Source of the DNA: Variovorax sp. N23
GTDB lineage: Bacteria; Pseudomonadota; Gammaproteobacteria; Burkholderiales; Burkholderiaceae_C
Direction: 5' to 3'
DNA length: 64,000 nt
NCBI RefSeq assembly: GCF_025486315.1
Contig: NZ_JAOOPY010000012.1
Span: 62,001 to 126,000, forward strand
Both the position numbers and the translations under genes were made by a program. A model generated the notes under the pieces. The model had not been told where the DNA came from. It ran no database searches and saw only the letters and a list, made by a program, of their open reading frames with translations. Position 1 is the first letter of the stretch, and each line of letters starts with the position of its first letter. Of the stretch, positions 50,193-58,040 are shown piece after piece.

Positions 50193-51665
50193 GTGTTGCA
50201 ACGACTTACCCTTCTACTTGACACAAACGTCCTGATTCCCCTGCAGGACTCGTACGCTGCTTTGAGCGACTGCCTCGCGAACTTTCATAGGCTAGCGCTT
50301 GTCGGCGGGCATCAACTCGTCTACCACCCGGCAAGCATCGCCGACTTCGAAAGAGATCCAGATCTCACTCGGCGCGCCAGAAACCTACAGCACATCCGTC
50401 GATACCCGGCTCTTCAGCAACCAGCCAAGTGTCCTTGGAACGGCCCTGCCACGACTCCGAATGATGCGTGCGACAACGAGATCCTCTATGCCCTGGAATG
50501 CGATGCTGTCCACGCGCTGGTAACGGAAGACAAAGGACTCTTGGCAAAGGCGAGAGCGCGTGGCCTCAGCACCCGCACGTACAACATCCAGACGGCCGAG
50601 GACTGGATGCGCCGGCTCCATCAGCCGCACGACGTATCGCTGCCCAGCATCGATGACGTACCGCTGCATACCCTAACGCCGGAGCTCTCAGGCCCGTTCT
50701 TTGATAGCTTGCGCAACGACTACACACCCTTCGACGACTGGTTTCGCAGGAAGGCACGGCAGAACACGAAGGCATGGGTATACCGGGATGAGGCGGGGGT
50801 CCTCGGCGCAATCTGCATCTACGACGTTCAGATCGACCAAGTGATCACCGATGACCATGAACGACTCGATGGCAAGGCACTGAAGCTCAGCACTTTCAAG
50901 GTCGGCGAGAGCGTACGAGGGCGCAAGCTCGGTGAGCTCTTCCTGAAGGCGGCCTTCCGTTACGGGACCGAAAACGCCTGCGAGCACATCTTCACCCATA
51001 CAAAAGTTGGGAAGCACAGCTACCTGGTCGATCTGCTCCTCGACTTTGGTTTCGAGAATCGCGGCCCCTATGGTTCAGACCTTGTCTTCGTCAAGCAGCA
51101 TCCTGCTATGGCTCCAGGGGCGGCGGCGCTATCACCGCTTGAGTACGTGCGGATGTTCTACCCACACTACCAAGCCGGCACGCATATCCGAAAATTCTTG
51201 GTCCCGATACAACAGGGATTCCATCGCATTCTCTTTCCTGATTATCAGGCAGTTCAATCCCTGTTGTTCGGTCCCGTAGGTAGCGTGGGCAACGCCATCA
51301 AGCTAGCCTATCTTTGCCACGCCGCGACCAAGGAGATCCAGGTTGGTGACGTGATGCTTTTCTACAGGAGCGAGGATGAGCAGTGCGTTACCTCGCTGGG
51401 CGTCGTAGACCAGTTTGCTGTCCTTGATGATGCCGCCAAGATTGCCGCCTTGGTCAGCCGACGCACGGTTTACAGCATCAAAGACATTGAACACATGGCA
51501 GCGCGACCGACAAAGGTCATCCTCTTCAGGCTGGTGCAGCATTTTTCCAAGCCTGTTCCGTATCAGCAGCTTCGAACCGAGAGGGTCGTCACTGGCCCCA
51601 TCCAATCCATTACCAAAATTTCTGATGTCGCGTTTTCAAGAGTGCTTGCAGCCGCAGGGGCCTAG
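50193..51665 (+). CDS. PIN domain-GNAT acetyltransferase-PUA-like fusion protein
   Basis: A 490-residue fusion, unrecognised as a named family. Residues 1-140 look like a PIN ribonuclease: LLLDTNVLIPLQD with the first Asp, ADFERD with an acidic residue, then DNEILYALECDAVHALVTEDKGLL with the last acidic group. Residues about 170-285 look like a GNAT acetyltransferase (AWVYRDEAGVLGAICIY; acetyl-CoA loop SVRGRKLGELFLKAAF; FTHTKVGKHSYLVDLLLDFGFENRG). The C-terminal part (IQVGDVMLFYRSEDEQCVTSLGVV) resembles PUA/EVE-like RNA-binding folds. It starts with GTG 3 bp after the ATPase stop and overlaps the ASCH gene by 41 bp. Confidence 0.7.
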   Translation: MLQRLTLLLDTNVLIPLQDSYAALSDCLANFHRLALVGGHQLVYHPASIADFERDPDLTRRARNLQHIRRYPALQQPAKCPWNGPATTPNDACDNEILYALECDAVHALVTEDKGLLAKARARGLSTRTYNIQTAEDWMRRLHQPHDVSLPSIDDVPLHTLTPELSGPFFDSLRNDYTPFDDWFRRKARQNTKAWVYRDEAGVLGAICIYDVQIDQVITDDHERLDGKALKLSTFKVGESVRGRKLGELFLKAAFRYGTENACEHIFTHTKVGKHSYLVDLLLDFGFENRGPYGSDLVFVKQHPAMAPGAAALSPLEYVRMFYPHYQAGTHIRKFLVPIQQGFHRILFPDYQAVQSLLFGPVGSVGNAIKLAYLCHAATKEIQVGDVMLFYRSEDEQCVTSLGVVDQFAVLDDAAKIAALVSRRTVYSIKDIEHMAARPTKVILFRLVQHFSKPVPYQQLRTERVVTGPIQSITKISDVAFSRVLAAAGA

Positions 51666-52092
51666 GGCCATCCTGATCTCGATCAAGCCACGGTTTGCCG
51701 AGCAAATCCTCACTGGAGCAAAGACGGTCGAATTCCGTCGTGTATGGGCGGTCGAGCCCGTTGGACTTGCTGTCATTTACTCGAGCTCTCCGGTAAAGCG
51801 CCTCGTTGGCGTGGTGGAAGTTGATGGTGCCGTTGTCGCCTCTCCCTCCACGGTCTGGATCCGATGCTCGTCCCGGGGGCCAGGGCTCCAGCGTAAAGAG
51901 CTGATGGAGTATTTCGCCGGAAAGGCCAAAGCATATGGCGTCCTACTCGGAGAAGTCGCACTCCCCAAGAAGCCCGTTGCCCCGAAGTCGCTGTTCAAGG
52001 ATTTTCGACCGCCTCAGTCTTACCGCTACCTAAGCACAACTGAGCTTCGTCGGGTCGGTAAGCAGTTTGGTTTGATCGAGGAGGCAGAGTGA
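51625..52092 (+). CDS. ASCH/PUA-like domain protein
   Basis: A 155-residue protein whose core AILISIKPRFAEQILTGAKTVEFRRVW, followed by IYSSSPVKRLVGVVEV and YGVLLGEV, matches the ASCH fold (PUA-like, RNA-binding or RNA-modifying). ASCH proteins often accompany toxin, defence and translation-control genes. The ATG at 51625 lies inside the PIN-GNAT gene; the stop overlaps the next gene. A later start near 51665 would remove the overlap but has no good codon context. Confidence 0.7.
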   Translation: MSRFQECLQPQGPRAILISIKPRFAEQILTGAKTVEFRRVWAVEPVGLAVIYSSSPVKRLVGVVEVDGAVVASPSTVWIRCSSRGPGLQRKELMEYFAGKAKAYGVLLGEVALPKKPVAPKSLFKDFRPPQSYRYLSTTELRRVGKQFGLIEEAE

Positions 52093-52631
52093 CCATCTTC
52101 GTCGCAGGTGTCCACGGCGCAGGAAAGACTTTCGCCACCAAGCCGGCCTGCCTGAGGCTCGGGCTGGTCCATGCCACCGCCAGCCAGCTTATTCGCGAGG
52201 AGCGGGGCTTGGTCGCCTGGGACGCTACGAAGGTAGTGACCGATGTCGATCAAAACCAACTAGCGCTGATCGCTGCGGCAAGGCGGATTCGCAATGGTGG
52301 TGGGACGTTGGTTCTAGACGGGCACTTTGTGCTCCGTCGCGCTCCTGGTGAACACGAAAGGCTATCAATTGATGTATTCCGCGCGCTAGATTGCTCGTCC
52401 ATCTTGTTGTTTCGCTGTGCAGTCCGGGTGCTGTTGGAGCGGCTGCAAGCAAGGCAGGATACGAGCTGGAATGCGGCGGAGCTCGCGGATTTCAGTGAGG
52501 CCGAGGAGGCTCATGGCGTTGAGGTAGCAAACGCTCTGAACATTCCACTGGTGGCTCTTGATATGCCCAACAGCGAGCAAGTGGATGCCGTGCTGGAACG
52601 GCTTTCGGGCGGTATAGGCCCTCGCGGGTGA
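52089..52631 (+). CDS. P-loop nucleotide kinase-like protein
   Basis: A 180-residue protein with Walker A VAGVHGAGKTFATKPAC at residues 5-21, a middle Walker B-like LVLDGHFVLRR and an adenylate-kinase-like lid region (LLERLQARQDTSW). It looks like an AAA_18/AAA_33-type kinase of unknown substrate. GTG start overlaps the ASCH stop by 4 bp (GTGA), so it is part of the same operon. In an RNA-centred cassette an RNA-end or nucleotide kinase role is possible but unproven. Confidence 0.65.
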   Translation: MTIFVAGVHGAGKTFATKPACLRLGLVHATASQLIREERGLVAWDATKVVTDVDQNQLALIAAARRIRNGGGTLVLDGHFVLRRAPGEHERLSIDVFRALDCSSILLFRCAVRVLLERLQARQDTSWNAAELADFSEAEEAHGVEVANALNIPLVALDMPNSEQVDAVLERLSGGIGPRG

Positions 52632-52916
52632 GCCGCAACGCTATGGAAGTACGCGGGCAGTTCCACGACTTTAGCCGCTAAAGTTTTTCAGGCGCTTTGA
52701 CGCGAACCCCGATGACTGAACGCAGCCAAGACCTTTGAAGCTCGTTTGGCTGATCGCCCTTCACAGTCACGGGGCTACTTCCTTTCTCCGCCAAGCGCCA
52801 ACACAGCGCACGACGCCAACACACACCTTTAGCTGCAACGAGAGCGGCGTCGAGAACCCATCCGCCTGCGCCGGCTTCAGCGGCTCCCCGAGTCTTGACC
52901 GGCATTGCGGGTATGG
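52632..52916. other. 285-bp gap with an A/T-rich palindrome
   Basis: No gene is supported here; two short overlapping frames on opposite strands have no initiation signals or recognisable sequence. The one structured item is ACTTTAG-CCG-CTAAAGT at 52668-52684. The rest shows nothing. Confidence 0.5.
52668..52688 (+). terminator. Possible weak terminator of the ATPase-PIN-ASCH-kinase operon
   Basis: A 7-bp A/T-rich stem ACTTTAG/CTAAAGT with a 3-nt loop followed by TTTTT, 36 bp after the kinase stop. The stem is weak. The motif ACTTTAG also occurs at 47310-47316 and, inverted, at 53859-53865, so a transposon-end or protein-binding role is an alternative. Confidence 0.35.
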
Positions 52917-53795
52917 CTAAAGCACTTTCGCGTCGTACAAAAATCGCGTCTTTAGACCCTCGCTGCCGTTGAGGATGCTGCGGATCTCAACGTCTTGGCG
53001 AATAGCGCTTAGGCTCGGAGCAGTGGCGCCCAAGCGTTTGCGAACCAGATGTCTCAGCAGGTCGAGCCTCTGTGAGATGTCGTCCCCGATGGAAAAGCAA
53101 TGGGAACCATGCTGAGTCATCGGCATAACTTGACGCTCGAACAGGTTGAAAAGAGGGACCAAGAGGCCTCGATCGTCGAAGTCTAAGCTGAGGTGCCAGA
53201 GCGCCGAGACAAGCCAGCGTCCCGCGCAATGCGCTTCGCCTGTGAGACCGAAGCGATGACTTTGCCGAACTACGAACGTCAAAAGCGCCAACGCGTCCAA
53301 CCCAGGCCGACAACGCAGTTGCTGGAACTCACGCTGGCGAAGCCGTGGGATCCCATACGCAAAGCCTTTTCCAACTGCGAACGCAGGGAGTCGGTCGGAT
53401 ATGGCGCGCACCTCGGGGGCCAATCGTTCCAACCAGTGACGGCAAACTAGCGGAGACGGCTTTTGGTCACGAAGTACGTCCCAGAGCACAGCCTCAAACT
53501 CGGCCTTCGTCCCCGCTCCGCTTATGGTCCCTCGACAGAATGCCTCCACTTTGCCAACGAGAGATCTGCGTGGCGACCGTTCTCCGCGGTCATAGGCGCG
53601 CCACTTGTTCGGCCTCGAACGCTCGCCCGTCAGATGGTTGCTCCACTGCAGGTCTGGCTCCACGAGGCGAGCCAAATCGTCCAGGCTCGTCGGCCTCAAT
53701 CTTCGCTGCACGCCTGCCAGCCAGTATCGAGTGCGCAGCGAACTGACCTCGCCTTGCCATTGCAGATCGCTTTCCGACATCTCTTGATCATCCAT
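52917..53795 (-). CDS. Hypothetical protein of the accessory region
   Basis: A 292-residue soluble protein not recognised. The N-terminal part (SLRTRYWLAGVQRRLRPTSLDDLARLVEP...RPNKWRAYDRGERSPRRSLVGKVE) reads like a compact helical domain that scores a tally of basic residues, possibly DNA-binding. The middle holds LLTFVVRQSHRFG and AGRWLVSALWHLSLDF. It has no signal peptide or membrane helix. The start is uncertain: ATG at 53795 is used, TTG at 53837 and ATG at 53780 are alternatives, and none has a good Shine-Dalgarno. It is divergent from the small HTH-like gene and the tns operon, so it may be transposon cargo. Confidence 0.5.
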   Translation of the reverse strand: MDDQEMSESDLQWQGEVSSLRTRYWLAGVQRRLRPTSLDDLARLVEPDLQWSNHLTGERSRPNKWRAYDRGERSPRRSLVGKVEAFCRGTISGAGTKAEFEAVLWDVLRDQKPSPLVCRHWLERLAPEVRAISDRLPAFAVGKGFAYGIPRLRQREFQQLRCRPGLDALALLTFVVRQSHRFGLTGEAHCAGRWLVSALWHLSLDFDDRGLLVPLFNLFERQVMPMTQHGSHCFSIGDDISQRLDLLRHLVRKRLGATAPSLSAIRQDVEIRSILNGSEGLKTRFLYDAKVL

Positions 53796-53853
53796 ACGGC
53801 GTGGAGGATGTCTCAATCGAGCACGCGACGCATCCAACGTTGAGCTGCTAAAG

Positions 53854-53897
53854 AATTCGCTAAAGTTCTTGGAAATTCCGCGACTCGGAAAATTCGC
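53854..53897. repeat. Three short repeats AATTC(C)GC upstream of the tns operon
   Basis: AATTCGC (53854-53860), AATTCCGC (53874-53881) and AATTCGC (53891-53897) are spaced 20 and 17 bp. Two GCTAAAG units (53847-53853, 53860-53866) are interleaved. They lie in the 227-bp gap between the divergent hypothetical gene and the tns operon. Regularly spaced repeats next to tnsA are where TnsB-binding end repeats sit in Tn7-like elements; they could equally be operator sites. Confidence 0.4.
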
Positions 53898-54022
53898 ATC
53901 TATATCAACAGGTTGCGATCACATCGTTCCGATGATTGCAGAGCAGGGCGCTTCCAAGTGACCACATTGTTGAGCGGACGCGCGTGGCATAGCATGACCA
54001 CCGCGAACTACAGGACGCGACA

Positions 54023-54331
54023 GTGGATGCACTACACATAGACGAAGAGCTGGCAAGAACGCTGGAAGAGAGTCTTACCCGCCGCTACGGGTTGGTGCTG
54101 CCGTCCGCCGCGTTGGCCAGCGCCCTCGGTTACTCGACCATGAGGGCATATCACCAAGCCGTCGCACGTCGAACCATTCCGGTACCCGTATTTCAGATTG
54201 AGCACCGCCGAGGGCGATTTGCCCTAGCGCGGGATGTTGCTCGCTGGCTTGCTGCTCAGCACACGGCTGCTGAACGGCCTCGAAGCCGCGCGACTGCGCT
54301 GCCTGCGCCGCAGGCCCTCGTTAAAGCCTGA
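54023..54331 (+). CDS. Small HTH-like protein upstream of tnsA
   Basis: A 102-residue protein with a predicted helix-turn-helix-like segment (LVLPSAALASALGYSTMRAYHQAVARRTIPVPVF) and an Arg/Lys-rich stretch (HRRGRFALARDVARWLAAQH) like excisionase or MerR-type DNA-binding modules. It starts with GTG after AGGAC. It is the first gene on the tns strand, 205 bp ahead of tnsA, so a transposition regulator or accessory end-binding factor is plausible. Not assigned to a named family. Confidence 0.55.
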   Translation: MDALHIDEELARTLEESLTRRYGLVLPSAALASALGYSTMRAYHQAVARRTIPVPVFQIEHRRGRFALARDVARWLAAQHTAAERPRSRATALPAPQALVKA

Positions 54332-54448
54332 GCGCCCGGAGGGAGAACGCATATGTAGAAAAAACAAACGCCAACCATCCTTTCAGATGATCGGCGCTGT
54401 TCGGCAGCGGTTGAGCCGCCTAGGTTTGGTATCCCTGGGAACGACTTT

Positions 54449-54530
54449 ACTCCTGTGAAAGCGGCGACGTCAAGCCGCACCCGCGACGGGCCCGTCGCGG
54501 GGCGGACGAACTCATCCTTCACACAGGAGT
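54449..54530 (+). promoter_or_regulatory. Nested inverted repeats covering the tnsA ribosome-binding site
   Basis: Outer arms ACTCCTGTG (54449-54457) and CACAGGAGT (54522-54530) are perfectly complementary, and the right arm contains the tnsA Shine-Dalgarno AGGAG. Inside lie GCGGC-N8-GCCGC (54461-54478) and the perfect 20-bp palindrome CCGCGACGGGCCCGTCGCGG (54481-54500). As RNA this would form a branched leader that hides the ribosome-binding site; as DNA the palindrome could be an operator. No T-run follows, so it is not a terminator. Confidence 0.6.
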
Positions 54531-54536
54531 TGATCC

Positions 54537-55211
54537 ATGACACGCAAAGTTGTCACTCGTTCGCCGCATCGCGAGGTGGGTGTCGTCAACGCGGGCTGGC
54601 TGTTAGATCATGCAGTCGAGCACGAATCCCACCTCGAACGGCGCTTCGTTATGGCGGCGCTGAGTTGTCCAGTAATACAGGACATCGTCCATCAGCCTTT
54701 TACGCTCGACCTGACAAAGGAGCCCATCGATACGGCTGACAAGGTATACACGCCCGATTTCAAGGTCACTTTTCGCGACGGAACCTCGCTCTTCGTCGAG
54801 GTGAAGCCGGAGGTGTTTGTCCAAGAAAATGCCGACCGTCTACGCCTGATCGCGCGCTGTATGCGCCGCGATGGCCTTCGCTTCTTCATCGCGAACGATG
54901 TGCTCATCGACGGCAACGGGCTCAGCGCGCGAGCGATGCTGCTCATGCGCTACGGTCGCTTGCGTTTTTCAGACGCGGCGGCCCTCGACTGCCTGAACGC
55001 CATGCGCGAGGCCTGCAAAGGGAGCTCGACGATCAAGGCGTTGGTCGAGCAAGGACTTAACGATGCGCTGATATGGAATCTGGTTGCCCGACACAAGTGT
55101 CGCGTGCCCGCTGACTTTTCCATCGATGAGGACCAAGTCATCACCACCGAACCCCTGGAAGGAGACTGCCATGATTACTTTCTGTCGTGGTTTGGTGCTT
55201 CGGTGCGGTGA
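54537..55211 (+). CDS. tnsA: TnsA-like transposon endonuclease
   Basis: A 224-residue restriction-fold endonuclease that makes 5'-end cuts at transposon ends in Tn7-like elements. The active site is complete: E34 in ESHLERRF, D74 in YTPDFKV, and E88-x-K90 in LFVEVKPEV. The C-terminal winged-helix-like part (RYGRLRFSDAAALDCLNA; IWNLVARHKCRV) contacts the partner proteins. AGGAG precedes the ATG. It overlaps tnsB by 41 bp. Presence of TnsA implies cut-and-paste movement. Confidence 0.88.
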   Translation: MTRKVVTRSPHREVGVVNAGWLLDHAVEHESHLERRFVMAALSCPVIQDIVHQPFTLDLTKEPIDTADKVYTPDFKVTFRDGTSLFVEVKPEVFVQENADRLRLIARCMRRDGLRFFIANDVLIDGNGLSARAMLLMRYGRLRFSDAAALDCLNAMREACKGSSTIKALVEQGLNDALIWNLVARHKCRVPADFSIDEDQVITTEPLEGDCHDYFLSWFGASVR

Positions 55212-57150
55212 GCGGCAGCTGGAGTTCGAGCGCGACCTCGGTGACGGCCGCGTCCAGTTCAAGTACCTCGACAACTTTGAGGTCCGTACGTTCAGGCTCG
55301 CAAGTCTGTATGCCGACATCGTTGCTGGCCGCTACGCGCCGACAAGCGTGGCGTCGGCGACCGATGAGCAGCCATCGGTTCCCACACTGCCAGCGAAGTG
55401 GTCGGAGCGGCAGCTGCGGGAGGTTGCCTTTCGAATGCGCTTCGTACGGGCTGTACTGTGTTCACCGCTTCAGCGACGGTCTCGCGAACATTGCGAAGCG
55501 ATGGCCGATCAGGTGTGGGCTCAAATGAAGCAAGCCGAGACGGCGGTCGCTGATACGGCGGGGTTTTCGTGCCCATCGGGCGCTACGGTCGAGCTGTGGA
55601 TCCGCAAGTACCAGCAAGCAGACCGCAACGCGTACGTCCTTTTGGACCGCCGCGCCATAGCCGTGCGACCAAAGCGTCTGTACCCGTTCCTTGAGGTGGT
55701 CGTAGACACCAACATCTCAAAGCACTACCTCAAGCTGCGCGGGCCATCGGTGAAGGAGACACACCGTCTTATCTGCCGCCAGATTACCCGTGAAAACAAG
55801 CTGAATGGCACGGCATTGAGGCCACCATCTGAGCGAACCGTCAACCGGCGCGTTCTAAGCATCCCACCATATATCCGTGACACCAAGCGCATCGGGCCCG
55901 CTTACGCGCGCAACAAGTGGCGTTACAGCCTTGCGGGCGATCAGAGCACCCGGATCATGGAGCGTGTGGAGATCGACCACACCTTGCTGGACATTTGGGT
56001 GTTGGACCCCCGCAGCGGTGTGCCGTTGGGGCGCCCATGGATCACTGTGCTGATCGATCGGTACTCTGGATACCTGCTCGGCTTCTACATCAGCTTCTAC
56101 GGGCCCTCAGCAGCCACGGTCGCTCGGGCGATGAAAGCCTCGATCATGCCCAAGGACGATTGGATCGACTCGCTGCCTTCAGGCGCCATGCGCTGGACGG
56201 CCCATGGAATCCCAGAGCTCTACGTCGTTGACAACGGCCTGGAGTTCCACTCCGACCACTTCATGCGGATCGCTTGGGAGCTGCGGAGTGACGTGATCTT
56301 TAACCCCGTCCGTCAGCCCTGGCTCAAGGCCTCGATTGAGCGGGCCATGATGGAGTTCAATCGCGCGTTGCCAGCCATGGGCAAGGTCTACCGACCCATA
56401 TCAAATGCGGTTGCGCCCGACCCCAGAAAAGGAGCGTCAATCCTCTTCGACGATCTGTGTTCCTGCTTGCTTGAATGGGCTTCGCAGAAGCATCCGCTCA
56501 ATATCCACTCAAAGACGCTGTGCCGCCCGTTGGATCTTTGGGAAGAGGGGCTCGCGAGCCGCCCGCCACCGATGTTGCCGACACAGCTCATAGGCATGGA
56601 CCTTCTCTGCGGACTTAACGCACAGCGAAAAGTGGACGGCGACGGCGTGTTCTTCAAATACCTGCGCTTCAACTCGGTCGAGCTGCAGGACTACCGCCGA
56701 AGCCATGGGCCGGTGTTCCGCACGGAGATCCGCTACAACCCAGACGATCTGCGTCAGATGCATGTTTTGCTTCCTAAGAGCAAGTCGTGGCTGTGCGTTC
56801 CCCTGCAGCGATCCTCATTCATGGATGGGCAGTGCCTCTCCCTAGTGCAGTTGGAGATCGCACGGGCCGAAGCAGGGAAAAGGCTCACCCGCGCCAACGC
56901 CTACGAGGAACTCGAAGCGGCCATGTTTCGCCTCCAAGCCATGTGGCATGACGCCATGCGGCGCGGCGTACGCCAGCGCAAGGACTCGGCACTCATCCGG
57001 ATGCAGGCGCTGACCTCGGCACCTCTCGGCTTCGAACGCCCCGTAATCGCCGCGCCAAGCGCAACGCCAACCCTCCAGTTGAGCCCTGCCATGCAACGGG
57101 CCTTGCCCGAAGTTGTTCCTTTCAAAACCTTCAACCTGGACGAGGACTGA
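55171..57150 (+). CDS. tnsB: TnsB-like DDE transposase
   Basis: A 659-residue transposase of the Mu/TniA/TnsB group. The catalytic triad is D269 (VEIDHTLLDIWV), D354 (YVVDNGLEFHS) and E390 (WLKASIERAMMEFNRAL), with D(35)E spacing. N-terminal helical DNA-binding domains precede the rve core, and a C-terminal Mu-type beta barrel follows from about 480. The ATG at 55171 follows GGAAGGAGA and is preferred to earlier in-frame codons inside tnsA. Confidence 0.9.
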   Translation: MITFCRGLVLRCGERQLEFERDLGDGRVQFKYLDNFEVRTFRLASLYADIVAGRYAPTSVASATDEQPSVPTLPAKWSERQLREVAFRMRFVRAVLCSPLQRRSREHCEAMADQVWAQMKQAETAVADTAGFSCPSGATVELWIRKYQQADRNAYVLLDRRAIAVRPKRLYPFLEVVVDTNISKHYLKLRGPSVKETHRLICRQITRENKLNGTALRPPSERTVNRRVLSIPPYIRDTKRIGPAYARNKWRYSLAGDQSTRIMERVEIDHTLLDIWVLDPRSGVPLGRPWITVLIDRYSGYLLGFYISFYGPSAATVARAMKASIMPKDDWIDSLPSGAMRWTAHGIPELYVVDNGLEFHSDHFMRIAWELRSDVIFNPVRQPWLKASIERAMMEFNRALPAMGKVYRPISNAVAPDPRKGASILFDDLCSCLLEWASQKHPLNIHSKTLCRPLDLWEEGLASRPPPMLPTQLIGMDLLCGLNAQRKVDGDGVFFKYLRFNSVELQDYRRSHGPVFRTEIRYNPDDLRQMHVLLPKSKSWLCVPLQRSSFMDGQCLSLVQLEIARAEAGKRLTRANAYEELEAAMFRLQAMWHDAMRRGVRQRKDSALIRMQALTSAPLGFERPVIAAPSATPTLQLSPAMQRALPEVVPFKTFNLDED

Positions 57151-57152
57151 AG

Positions 57153-58040
57153 ATGGCTGAAACCCAGTACACCGGACTACGTACGCCCGAGGCTCTCCGT
57201 GTCGGTGAGCAGGTGCTCAATGTGGTGGTCGATCACGCGATGTTCAGGCGGATTCGGGATGCCAGCCTGGACCTCATTCACACGATGCGCTCGCTCAAGA
57301 TGCCGGGAGGCATCTTGGTGCAGGCTGATCCTGGTATGGGGAAGACCTTGCTACTCGAACTCATTCGGCGCGAGCTTTCGTCCGAAAGTTTGTCGAACGG
57401 TGGCAATGCATGTTTGCACGTGGCGTTGGACAACGCAGTCGACGCTCACGGCATGGCTGCAGCCATGACACTTGCGCTGGGGTACCCCGCGCTGCCATCT
57501 AGAGCACAGCTGACGTCGATGAACCGTATGACGCAGTTGGGACTCGAGCGCGTGCGGCCTTGGGTGCTTCTGATTGACGAGATGCAACACGTCTGCGAGG
57601 GCAACAAGGACATCACGGCACGATCTGTGACCGACTGGCTGAAGGTGAGGATGGACGCCCACAACTTTCCTGTGATTTGCATGGGCACGCGCTCGCTCGA
57701 GCGCCTGGCCTTGATCAACCCGCAGTTCACCAGTCGGGCCTCGGCCAGCTTTGTGATCCCCGCTTTTCAGTTTGACGACGCGTGGCGGCAACTGCTTGCG
57801 GGCTTCGCCGGGGCGGTCAAAGGGGTCGATCTGAACGTCATCAATGGCGCGGGATGTCGACCGCTGCACCAGGCATGCGCCGGCAACATGCGGATGTTGA
57901 AGCGGATCTTGACCTATGCCTGCATGCACGCCGCTACGCAGGCGAACCGCATTGTCAATCTGGGAGCGCTGTCCAAGGGCTTTGTCGACGCTGCGGGGCA
58001 GGTCGCTGACCAGGTCAACCCGTTCAGGGCGGCGCGATGA
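57153..58040 (+). CDS. tnsC: TnsC/TniB-like AAA+ regulator
   Basis: A 295-residue AAA+ ATPase that links target selectors to the transposase. Walker A DPGMGKTLLLE is at residues 59-69, Walker B VLLIDEMQHV near 135 and the sensor region CMGTRSLERL near 180. It is short, like TniB, and lacks the long extensions of Tn7 TnsC. The gap to tnsB is 2 bp and the stop overlaps tniQ (ATGA). Confidence 0.9.
   Translation: MAETQYTGLRTPEALRVGEQVLNVVVDHAMFRRIRDASLDLIHTMRSLKMPGGILVQADPGMGKTLLLELIRRELSSESLSNGGNACLHVALDNAVDAHGMAAAMTLALGYPALPSRAQLTSMNRMTQLGLERVRPWVLLIDEMQHVCEGNKDITARSVTDWLKVRMDAHNFPVICMGTRSLERLALINPQFTSRASASFVIPAFQFDDAWRQLLAGFAGAVKGVDLNVINGAGCRPLHQACAGNMRMLKRILTYACMHAATQANRIVNLGALSKGFVDAAGQVADQVNPFRAAR

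Noticed and set aside
52678..52920. Two short overlapping frames on opposite strands after the kinase gene
   Set aside because: No ribosome-binding site, no recognisable motif and mutual overlap; treated as non-coding.
54481..54500. Perfect 20-bp palindrome read as a terminator before tnsA
   Set aside because: No T-run follows on either strand; it fits better as part of the leader fold or as an operator.
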